Below, in pieces: positions 43,087 to 51,949 of a DNA stretch of 64,000 bases. This DNA is from Microbacterium salitolerans (GTDB taxonomy: Bacteria > Actinomycetota > Actinomycetes > Actinomycetales > Microbacteriaceae). A program made the translations under genes and the position numbers. The stretch covers positions 248,001 to 312,000 of the forward strand of contig NZ_JAHKSH010000004.1 in the NCBI RefSeq assembly GCF_019720895.1. Reading direction: 5' to 3'. How positions within the stretch are numbered: the first letter of the stretch is position 1; each line of letters begins with the position of its first letter. The notes beneath the pieces are model-generated. The model made no database searches and had not been told where the DNA came from. It saw only the letters and a list, made by a program, of their open reading frames with translations.

Positions 43087-43817
43087 TCCGCGCTCTCGCC
43101 GTCGGATGCCTCGTCGACCTCGTCGTCGGAGCCACCGGACTCCGCAGATGCGTCCTCTGCGGTCGTGCTCACGGGAGTGACGACGGGCACGGCGGACAGG
43201 GCCGATCCGCCGGACACGTGCTCGAGGACGTGCGCGACGTCGTCGCGGGCGACGACGAGCTCGAGGCGGGCTCCCGCCTGGCTCACGACGCCGTCGTCGG
43301 CGAGCACGTCGGCGACGACGGCGCTCTCGACCACGACGGCCGGCTCGCCGTGCGTGCCGGGCTCGACGAGGGGCGCCGCCCAGAGCTCGACCGTGGCCCC
43401 GGCTTCGACGCTCGCGGGAACCTCGAGCGCGCTCTGCACGACGACGGTCGTGACGCCGGCGTCGTCGTGGCTGCCGACCGCGGCGGTCGGCAGCAGCTCG
43501 CCCGCCGCCACGGTGCGCGTGACGACCAGCCCGTCGTCGAGATCGCTCGGCGCGAGATAGGCACCCGCGGCATCGCCGAGCTGCGCGTCGACCTCCTCGA
43601 CATCAGAGGCCGTGACGGTCTGCCCCGGCACGATGGTGCCGGCCGCCGCGAGCACAGGCGCGGTCTGCCGCGCCGCGTTCACGACGCCCCACACGCCCGC
43701 GATGGAGCCGATGACGAGCACGATGCCGACGACGAATCGGGCGTCGAACCGGGGCGTGCGCGTGTGCCCGCCGAGTCGAGAGGATGATGCCATGCAGGCG
43801 ATCGTGACAGATTTCAT
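43083..43817 (-). CDS. SAF-domain membrane protein (CpaB/FlgA-like)
   Basis: 244 residues. One transmembrane helix (about residues 27-49, GIVLVIGSIAGVWGVVNAA), then an SAF domain (AGTIVPGQTVTASDVEEVDA ... GLVVTRTVAAGELL) outside the membrane and a long acidic tail (from about residue 215). CpaB-type SAF proteins hold pilus secretins or Flp machinery. The ATG at 43817 is preferred because GAGG lies 7 bases upstream; 43793 has no ribosome site. Coupled to the CpaE-like gene. Confidence 0.82.
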   Translation of the reverse strand: MKSVTIACMASSSRLGGHTRTPRFDARFVVGIVLVIGSIAGVWGVVNAARQTAPVLAAAGTIVPGQTVTASDVEEVDAQLGDAAGAYLAPSDLDDGLVVTRTVAAGELLPTAAVGSHDDAGVTTVVVQSALEVPASVEAGATVELWAAPLVEPGTHGEPAVVVESAVVADVLADDGVVSQAGARLELVVARDDVAHVLEHVSGGSALSAVPVVTPVSTTAEDASAESGGSDDEVDEASDGESAE

Positions 43818-43833
43818 GATCGGACCTCGAAAG

Positions 43834-43842
43834 TTATCCACA
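43834..43842 (+). promoter_or_regulatory. Isolated perfect DnaA box
   Basis: TTATCCACA matches the DnaA consensus exactly and lies in the short divergent gap between the SAF-domain gene and the HTH gene. Only one copy is seen, so it is not an origin; it may be a DnaA regulatory site or chance. Confidence 0.4.
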
Positions 43843-43881
43843 GGCGCCCGCGCGGTGTGTCGCAAGGGCGACCCGCGTCGC

Positions 43882-43887
43882 CATAAT
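43882..43887 (+). promoter_or_regulatory. -10 box CATAAT of the HTH gene
   Basis: CATAAT ends 6 nt before the ATG at 43894 (spacer GGGGGC), consistent with a leaderless mRNA. Confidence 0.5.
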
Positions 43888-43893
43888 GGGGGC

Positions 43894-44160
43894 ATGTCGA
43901 CCGATCAGGAGCCGGTGTTCCTCGCCCCCGCGCAGGTGGCGGAGCTTCTGAGCATCACGCCCGACGAGGTCGTCGCCCTCATCCACGAGGGCGCCCTCCG
44001 CGGCACCCGACTCGGAGCTCCGGCCACGTGGCGCGTCGAGAAGGACAGCGTGCGCGACTACATCGACGACCAGGACGAGCAGAGCCGTCGCCACGCGCTG
44101 TGGCACGAGTCCAACGTCGCGAGCATGCCCGAGCTCTGGGGTTCGCACTCACGCCCCTGA
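43894..44160 (+). CDS. Helix-turn-helix (excisionase/BldC-like) DNA-binding protein
   Basis: 88 residues. A single MerR-like winged helix of the excisionase type: FLAPAQVAELLSITPDEVVAL, ALRGTRLGAPATWRVEKDSV, then a polar C-terminal tail (YIDDQDEQSRRHAL). Short proteins of this kind include BldC of actinobacteria; here the tail is longer and no phage integrase is nearby. Divergent from the CpaE/SAF pair. Confidence 0.85.
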   Translation: MSTDQEPVFLAPAQVAELLSITPDEVVALIHEGALRGTRLGAPATWRVEKDSVRDYIDDQDEQSRRHALWHESNVASMPELWGSHSRP

Positions 44161-44178
44161 GCCGGGCCATCCACGCGG

Positions 44179-44781
44179 TCAGATGACGCCGAGGTCGGTG
44201 CGGCGCGCGAGGCGCACCCACGCGATCGCCGGAAAGCCCACGGTCTGCACGGCGCGCACGTCCCCGGCACGCGGCGCCGCGTCCTGGTCGCGCAGGGCGA
44301 TGTCCAGGTGATCGGCACCGGCACGCTGCGGCGTGCCGGCGAGAGCAGCCGCTCGTCGTCGCACGAGCGTCACGTGCACGCGCCGACGCGCCAGCGAACG
44401 CAGGACGAAGCCGAAGGTGATCCTCGCGGTGAGCGGATCCTCGGTCACCGCCTTCACACTGCGGGAGAGGCCGGAGCGATCGAGCGCGAAGCCGTCGATG
44501 CTCGCCAGCGGGAGCACGACGAGCGCGCCTCCCTCACCCTGTGAGCCGGCCATCCAGTCGCGCCCGACGGATTCGACGACGATGTGGAGCGGCTCCGCAC
44601 CGCCCACCTCGATCGCCGCATCCGCCCCGGGCCCGGCGGCCACGAGACGATCCCGGATCCCCAGCCGGGCGATGCGCACGCGCTCGGATTCGGAGGCGAT
44701 CTCGTCGCGCTCGGTATCGAGCTCTGCCGCGAACTGGTGCTCGAGGTCCTCGAAGAATCGGTCCCATCGTCCGTCGGGCAT
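44179..44781 (-). CDS. Conserved hypothetical protein
   Basis: 200 residues from ATG 44781, no membrane segment or signal peptide. N-terminus (MPDGRWDRFFEDLEHQF) is charged and helical; the centre (GRDWMAGSQGEGGALVVLPL) looks like a beta-rich fold. I recognise no catalytic motif. It sits between the HTH gene and the divergent Rv3235-family gene. A TACGCT box ends 7 nt before the ATG; a GTG two codons earlier would fall too close to that box. Confidence 0.7.
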   Translation of the reverse strand: MPDGRWDRFFEDLEHQFAAELDTERDEIASESERVRIARLGIRDRLVAAGPGADAAIEVGGAEPLHIVVESVGRDWMAGSQGEGGALVVLPLASIDGFALDRSGLSRSVKAVTEDPLTARITFGFVLRSLARRRVHVTLVRRRAAALAGTPQRAGADHLDIALRDQDAAPRAGDVRAVQTVGFPAIAWVRLARRTDLGVI

Positions 44782-44788
44782 GCGCACC

Positions 44789-44794
44789 AGCGTA
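44789..44794 (-). promoter_or_regulatory. -10 box TACGCT of the hypothetical gene
   Basis: TACGCT on the minus strand, 7 nt before the ATG at 44781. The gap to the divergent Rv3235-family gene (44782-44935) also holds a CACAGG/CCTGTG inverted repeat at 44826-44847 around an AT-rich core. Confidence 0.4.
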
Positions 44795-44935
44795 CAGCGA
44801 TCACTCAGTCGGCACTCAGCGTCTCCACAGGCCTATTTACCCCTGTGTCCCCCACGTCGACAGGTGCTGTTGTGGGGTGAACTGATATCCGACTTCGATC
44901 GCCGCCGCGCGTTCCCCCGACGCACCGAGAGTTCC

Positions 44936-45352
44936 ATGCCCTCAGCTATGCCCCGCCACCGCACCGACGAGATCCGTGAGATGTTCGCGCGCCAGCGCAC
45001 GAGCACGTCGGAGCTGCCCGACCCGGAGCCCCTCATCGCCACCCTCGCGGGTGGGGCTCTCGAGGCCATCGCCGGCGTCCGCGATGTCGATCAGCTCGCG
45101 CGATGGCTTGCGGAAGAGCCGTACAGGTCGCTGGTGCTCCGCGCGAACCTCGCGGCCCGCGCTCGCAGCGCGAAGTCGCGCACCGCGCGCCAGCCGACGT
45201 ACGCCGTAAGCTCGATCCATCGTTCCTCGCCCGCAGACGGGGTCATCGAGGCGACGGCCGTCGTCGCGACGCCCGTCCGCACCCGAGCCGTCGCGATGCG
45301 GCTCGAAGGCGTCGACCGTCGCTGGCGCGCGACCTCGCTCGCGATTCTCTGA
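44936..45352 (+). CDS. Rv3235 family protein
   Basis: 138 residues. The core (IATLAGGALEAIAGVRDVDQL, W-L-x5-Y-R-S-LV, YAVSSIHRSSPADGVIEATAVV) and the ending in RWRATSLAIL match the small Rv3235 family found near secA in actinobacteria. Function unknown. ATG at 44936 is one of several close starts (44948 also possible); ribosome site weak (GAGAG). Convergent with the aminotransferase, 9 bases apart. Confidence 0.8.
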   Translation: MPSAMPRHRTDEIREMFARQRTSTSELPDPEPLIATLAGGALEAIAGVRDVDQLARWLAEEPYRSLVLRANLAARARSAKSRTARQPTYAVSSIHRSSPADGVIEATAVVATPVRTRAVAMRLEGVDRRWRATSLAIL

Positions 45353-45361
45353 CGCCCCGGG

Positions 45362-46588
45362 CTACTGCCGGTACGACGCGAGGAAGTTTCCGAGGCGCTC
45401 GACGGCCTCCGAGAGCACCCGCGGCTCGGGCAGCGTCACGACGCGCAGGTGGTCGGGCGTCGGCCAGTTGAAGCCCGTGCCCTCGACCATGAGGATGTGC
45501 TCCGACACGAGCAGGTCGTAGATGAGCCGTTTGTCGTCGTGGATCTCATGCACCTCGGGATCCAGACGCGGGAACGCGTAGAGAGCGCCCTGCGGCTTCA
45601 CGCAGCTGACCCCGGGGATGGCGTTGAGTCCTTCCCACGCGATGTCTCGCTGCTCGTGCAGACGCCCCTCGGGCTCGATGAGATGGTCGATCGACTGCAC
45701 CCCGGTGAGCGCGGCGAGCACGGCGTGCTGCGCCGGCACGTTCGCGCAGAGGCGCGTGGAGGCGAGGAGCTGGATCCCCTCCAGGAAGCCGCGCGCGTGC
45801 TCCCGCGGCCCCGTGATGACGAGCCATCCCGAGCGGTACCCCGCGACGCGGTACGTCTTGGACAGGCCGTTGAAGGTGAGGCACAGCAGATCGGGGGCGA
45901 CGGAGGCCATCGAGATGTGCTCGGCCTCGTCGAACACGATGCGGTCGTAGATCTCGTCGGAGAGGATGAGCAGCGAGTTCTCGCGCGCGATCTGGGCGAT
46001 CTGCTCGAGCACCTCCCTGGTGTACACGGCTCCGGTCGGATTGTTCGGGTTGATGACGACGATGGCCTTCGTCTGCGGCGTGATCTTCGCCCGGATGTCG
46101 TCGAGATCGGGCTGCCACCCGTTCTGCTCGTCGGCGAGATAGTGCACGGGCGTGCCGCCAGACAGGCTCGTCATCGCCGTCCACAGCGGGTAGTCGGGTG
46201 CGGGGATCAGCACCTCGTCGCCCTCGTCGAGAAGGGCCTGCGTCGTCATCGTGATCAGCTCGGAGACGCCGTTGCCGAGGTAGACGTCATCGACGTCGAA
46301 CGCCGGGAAGCCCGGGACGTTCTCGTACCGGCTGACGATCGCGCGGCGCGCCTCGACGATGCCGCGGCTGTCGCTGTAGCCGTGCGCCGTCGGCACCGCA
46401 CGCAGCATGTCGCGGACGATCTGGTGAGGCGCCTCGAACCCGAAGATCGCCGGATTTCCCGTGTTGAGCTTGAGGATCGTGTGCCCCGCGGCCTCGAGCC
46501 GCTGCGCCTCGGTCAGTGCGGCCCCGCGGATCTCGTAGAGCACGTTGCGGAGCTTGGACGACTGGTCGAGGGGGCGCGGAGCGGTCAT
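45362..46588 (-). CDS. alaA: Pyridoxal-phosphate aminotransferase, alanine type
   Basis: 408 residues, class I fold. GVSELITMTTQALLDEGDEVL, VINPNNPTGAVY, SDEIYDRI, PLP lysine Lys244 in NGLSKTYRVAGYRSGW and the C-terminal LPEP are all present, closely resembling glutamate-pyruvate aminotransferase AlaA. It interconverts pyruvate/glutamate and alanine/2-oxoglutarate. The ATG at 46588 follows TATCCT by 6 nt, so probably leaderless. It is separated from secA by a terminator. Confidence 0.9.
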   Translation of the reverse strand: MTAPRPLDQSSKLRNVLYEIRGAALTEAQRLEAAGHTILKLNTGNPAIFGFEAPHQIVRDMLRAVPTAHGYSDSRGIVEARRAIVSRYENVPGFPAFDVDDVYLGNGVSELITMTTQALLDEGDEVLIPAPDYPLWTAMTSLSGGTPVHYLADEQNGWQPDLDDIRAKITPQTKAIVVINPNNPTGAVYTREVLEQIAQIARENSLLILSDEIYDRIVFDEAEHISMASVAPDLLCLTFNGLSKTYRVAGYRSGWLVITGPREHARGFLEGIQLLASTRLCANVPAQHAVLAALTGVQSIDHLIEPEGRLHEQRDIAWEGLNAIPGVSCVKPQGALYAFPRLDPEVHEIHDDKRLIYDLLVSEHILMVEGTGFNWPTPDHLRVVTLPEPRVLSEAVERLGNFLASYRQ

Positions 46589-46594
46589 CCCCAC

Positions 46595-46600
46595 AGGATA
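46595..46600 (-). promoter_or_regulatory. -10 box TATCCT of the aminotransferase
   Basis: TATCCT ends 6 nt before the ATG at 46588 (spacer GTGGGG); no ribosome site otherwise. Confidence 0.45.
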
Positions 46601-46627
46601 TGCCCGCGCGACAGGGGTGCGCACATG

Positions 46628-46663
46628 CGAGAGGGGCCATCGTTCACACGATGACCCCTCTCG
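46628..46663 (-). terminator. secA terminator
   Basis: A 16-pair stem with one mismatch (46628-46643 with 46648-46663) and a 4-base loop, 14 bases after the secA stop codon. Confidence 0.85.
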
Positions 46664-46676
46664 CCGAAGCGCCGCG

Positions 46677-49424
<2,748 letters not shown>

Positions 49425-49537
49425 GTGTCACTCCCAGATCGGATCCAGCGGGTGCATGATCCACCCGCCGACGCCCGCGCCGAGGATCGGCGGGCATACC
49501 CGCCCATGCTATCCGCCGGACCCTATGACTGTGCTCA

Positions 49538-50419
49538 TCAGGGCTGATCCGCCTCGGAGACGTCTTCGTCCGCGGGTGGGAGCGACCAGACGGAAATGGT
49601 CTGGGAGGCGTCGTCGTAGGTGAGGCGGAAGACCGTACCGTCGGGGAGGCCATCGATGGCGATGCCCGACCACACATCCTCATCCGAGTGATGGACGAAA
49701 GTATCGGCGACCACCCCGAATCGCCGCGACCCACACATCCCCGACCCTCGCGTGGACCAGCCGTTCGTTCCTTCATCGCGCACCTGGATGATCTGAAGGC
49801 AGACCTCATCCGACGGCCTGTCCTCCCCCCAGAAGACGCCCATATCGGGAATGATGACGTGCACGTCATCGCTGAGCCGACCGTAGTAGACCGGCCTCTC
49901 TGCCGCATCGCCGAGTATCTCTCCGGTCTCGGGATCCACATGGAGGATCGCCTCCGCCGCTTCACCGAGGTCCTCGATGTCTGACTCCGACATCTCCATC
50001 GGCTCGAGCACGGTCACGAGCTCCGCCTCATCCGGGATCCCGGCCGGAGCCGGCGCCTGCGCCCACCCCGCGACGAACCCGCCGCCCCATCCGACGGCGC
50101 CCGCGACGAGCATGATCGCGACGGCCGCGATCCCGGACCCCACGGCGAGCGCCGGCGAGAGCCACCGCGGACGGCGCGGCGCGGGAGGATCCGCGGGCTC
50201 CCCCGCACCCGGATCCGCGCCGACCTCCGGTGGGCCCGCGCGAGAGGGATCCACCCCCTCGGCATCCGCGTCCTCCTCGCGCGAGTCCGGCGCGACGACC
50301 GGATCCGCCCACCCCTCGAGCTCCCGCAGCCGCGCCAGCGCGACCGGATCCTCGTGGATGTCGGCGGCCGGGCCGTAGGCCCGGCGGCGCAGCTGGTCGA
50401 GCTCGTCGTCCCCGGTCAT
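49538..50419 (-). CDS. One-pass membrane protein of unknown function
   Basis: 293 residues. A charged cytoplasmic N-terminal part (about 1-85) contains LDQLRRRAYGPAADIHEDP, typical of an unnamed Microbacteriaceae family, then one transmembrane helix (about 89-116, Gly/Ala-rich) and an external domain (about 125-293) with two cysteines that could form a disulfide. The repeated 'HEDPVALARLRELE' start has been seen in similar proteins near secA, but I can name no function. TAGCGT ends 6 nt before the ATG, so probably leaderless. Confidence 0.75.
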   Translation of the reverse strand: MTGDDELDQLRRRAYGPAADIHEDPVALARLRELEGWADPVVAPDSREEDADAEGVDPSRAGPPEVGADPGAGEPADPPAPRRPRWLSPALAVGSGIAAVAIMLVAGAVGWGGGFVAGWAQAPAPAGIPDEAELVTVLEPMEMSESDIEDLGEAAEAILHVDPETGEILGDAAERPVYYGRLSDDVHVIIPDMGVFWGEDRPSDEVCLQIIQVRDEGTNGWSTRGSGMCGSRRFGVVADTFVHHSDEDVWSGIAIDGLPDGTVFRLTYDDASQTISVWSLPPADEDVSEADQP

Positions 50420-50425
50420 GCCCCG

Positions 50426-50431
50426 ACGCTA
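50426..50431 (-). promoter_or_regulatory. -10 box TAGCGT of the one-pass membrane protein
   Basis: Minus-strand TAGCGT, spacer CGGGGC, then ATG at 50419; leaderless arrangement. Confidence 0.45.
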
Positions 50432-50468
50432 TTGCCTCGTGCGGCGGCGAGCGGATCCCGACATGCAC

Positions 50469-50503
50469 TTGTGACTCACCCCATTTCTCCATATACATAT
50501 ACT
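50469..50503 (+). promoter_or_regulatory. Promoter of the PadR-ABC operon
   Basis: TTGTGA (50469-50474), 17 bases, TATACA (50492-50497), with a second TATACT at 50498-50503. The following 23 bases are AT-rich, with CATA-containing direct repeats and GTATAC at 50521-50526, a likely PadR binding region. It is the best sigma-A promoter and the most AT-rich patch of the window. Confidence 0.75.
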
Positions 50504-50543
50504 GGGAAAACACATACTCGGTATACACACGGAACAGGTGCAC

Positions 50544-51134
50544 ATGTCGGTGAAGCGGAGTCTGCTGGCGATCCTCGACCAGGGCGCCTGCTACGGGTAC
50601 CAGCTGCGTGCGGAGTTCGATCGCCGCACGGGCGGCACGTGGCCGCTCAACGTCGGGCAGATCTACAACACTCTCGAGCGCCTCGAGCGCGACGGCCTCG
50701 TCGAGCGCGGCGAGGCAGACGACGAGGGACACGTCTACTGGCGCATCACCGACGACGGGCGCGCGGCGGTCGCCGAGTGGCTCGCCTCCCCTGTCCCCGC
50801 GTCGAAGGGCACGCGCGATGAGCTCGCGATCAAGCTCGCGCTGGCGGCGACGCTGCCCGGCATCGACCTGGCGGGCGTCATCCACACGCAGCGTCGCGCC
50901 TCGCTCGAGCACCTGCGCGAGCTGAACCGGGCGAAATACGCGGGCCGCAGCCCCGACGGCGCCGAGGAGCTCGCCTGGTCGCTCGTCGTCGACTCGATGA
51001 TCTTCCAGGCGGAGGCCGAGGTCCGGTGGCTGGACCACACGGAGCAGCGCCTCGCCATGCGGCCCGCCGTTCCCCTCCCCCTCACGAACGAGCCGGCCAA
51101 GCGCGGGCGCCCCGCCAAGGAGAAGACCGCATGA
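50544..51134 (+). CDS. PadR family transcriptional regulator
   Basis: 196 residues from ATG 50544 (a GTG two codons earlier is possible). N-terminal winged helix with SLLAILDQGACYGYQLRAEF, LNVGQIYNTLERLERDGLVE and the YWRITDDGR wing; the C-terminal half (about 100-180) is the helical dimerisation domain of the PadR_C type. It precedes an ABC exporter with ATGA overlap, the classic arrangement in which PadR represses a transporter and is released by its substrate. Confidence 0.93.
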   Translation: MSVKRSLLAILDQGACYGYQLRAEFDRRTGGTWPLNVGQIYNTLERLERDGLVERGEADDEGHVYWRITDDGRAAVAEWLASPVPASKGTRDELAIKLALAATLPGIDLAGVIHTQRRASLEHLRELNRAKYAGRSPDGAEELAWSLVVDSMIFQAEAEVRWLDHTEQRLAMRPAVPLPLTNEPAKRGRPAKEKTA

Positions 51135-51949
51135 CCGATCAGCCGCCCCGCCGCCGCGATCTGCGTGATGTCGAGACGCGCATCGACGACCGGGCCCGCG
51201 CCGCGTCGGCGCCGTCATCCGGCGTCCCCCGCGACGACGCCGTCCTCCGTCTCGTCGGCGTCTCGCGGGTCTACGGATCCGGCGAGACGTCCATCACGGC
51301 GCTGGCCGGCGTCGACCTCGAGGTGCGCGGCGGCGAGCTCGTCGCCATCATGGGCGCATCGGGCTCCGGCAAGTCGACGCTCCTCTCGATCGCCGGCGGG
51401 CTCCAGGAGCCGACCGCCGGCGAGGTGATCGTCGAGAACCGCGCCCTGTCGTCTCTCGATGCCCGCGAGGTGGCACGGCTGCGACGCCGATCGCTCGGGT
51501 TCGTCTTCCAGGACTTCAACCTCATCCCCACGCTCACCGCGATCGAGAACGTCGCCCTCCCGCTCGAGCTCGACGGCGAGCGCCGCCGACCGGCCCGGCG
51601 CCTCGCGGAGGCGGCGCTCGACTCCGTCGGCCTCGACGAGAAGCACGACGCCTATCCGGACGACCTGTCGGGGGGCCAGCAGCAGCGCATCGCGATCGCG
51701 CGCGCCGTCGTCGGAGGGCGACGCCTGATCCTGGCCGATGAGCCGACCGGTGCGCTCGACTCCGTCACGGGAGAGGCGGTCATGCGGATGCTGCGGGCCC
51801 GCGTCGACGACGGCGCCGCCGCGATCCTCGTCACGCACGAGGCGCGCCACGCGGCCTGGGCCGACCGCATCGTCTTCCTGCGCGACGGCCGCGTGATCGA
51901 CGAGTCTCAGCGGGAGAGCGCCGACGTCCTCCTGCGGACGAGCCGATGA
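51131..51949 (+). CDS. ABC transporter ATP-binding protein (LolD/MacB type)
   Basis: 272 residues. After a Arg-rich N-terminal extension of about 35 residues come Walker A GASGSGKSTLLS, the Q-loop, signature LSGGQQQRIAIARA, Walker B LILADEPTGALDS and the H-loop THEARHA. The VYGSGETSITALAGVDLEV start and FVFQDFNLIPTLTAIENV are typical of MacB/LolD ATPases. Overlaps the PadR stop and the permease start (ATGA both times). Powers the FtsX-type permease. Confidence 0.95.
   Translation: MTDQPPRRRDLRDVETRIDDRARAASAPSSGVPRDDAVLRLVGVSRVYGSGETSITALAGVDLEVRGGELVAIMGASGSGKSTLLSIAGGLQEPTAGEVIVENRALSSLDAREVARLRRRSLGFVFQDFNLIPTLTAIENVALPLELDGERRRPARRLAEAALDSVGLDEKHDAYPDDLSGGQQQRIAIARAVVGGRRLILADEPTGALDSVTGEAVMRMLRARVDDGAAAILVTHEARHAAWADRIVFLRDGRVIDESQRESADVLLRTSR

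Noticed and set aside
43834-43842. Replication origin
   Set aside because: There is a single DnaA box; no cluster, no AT-rich unwinding element and no dnaA/dnaN genes.
49448-49504. Small GC-rich hairpins between secA and the one-pass membrane protein gene
   Set aside because: Stems of 6 bp such as GGCGGG/CCCGCC are expected by chance here; evidence for a terminator is too weak to list.
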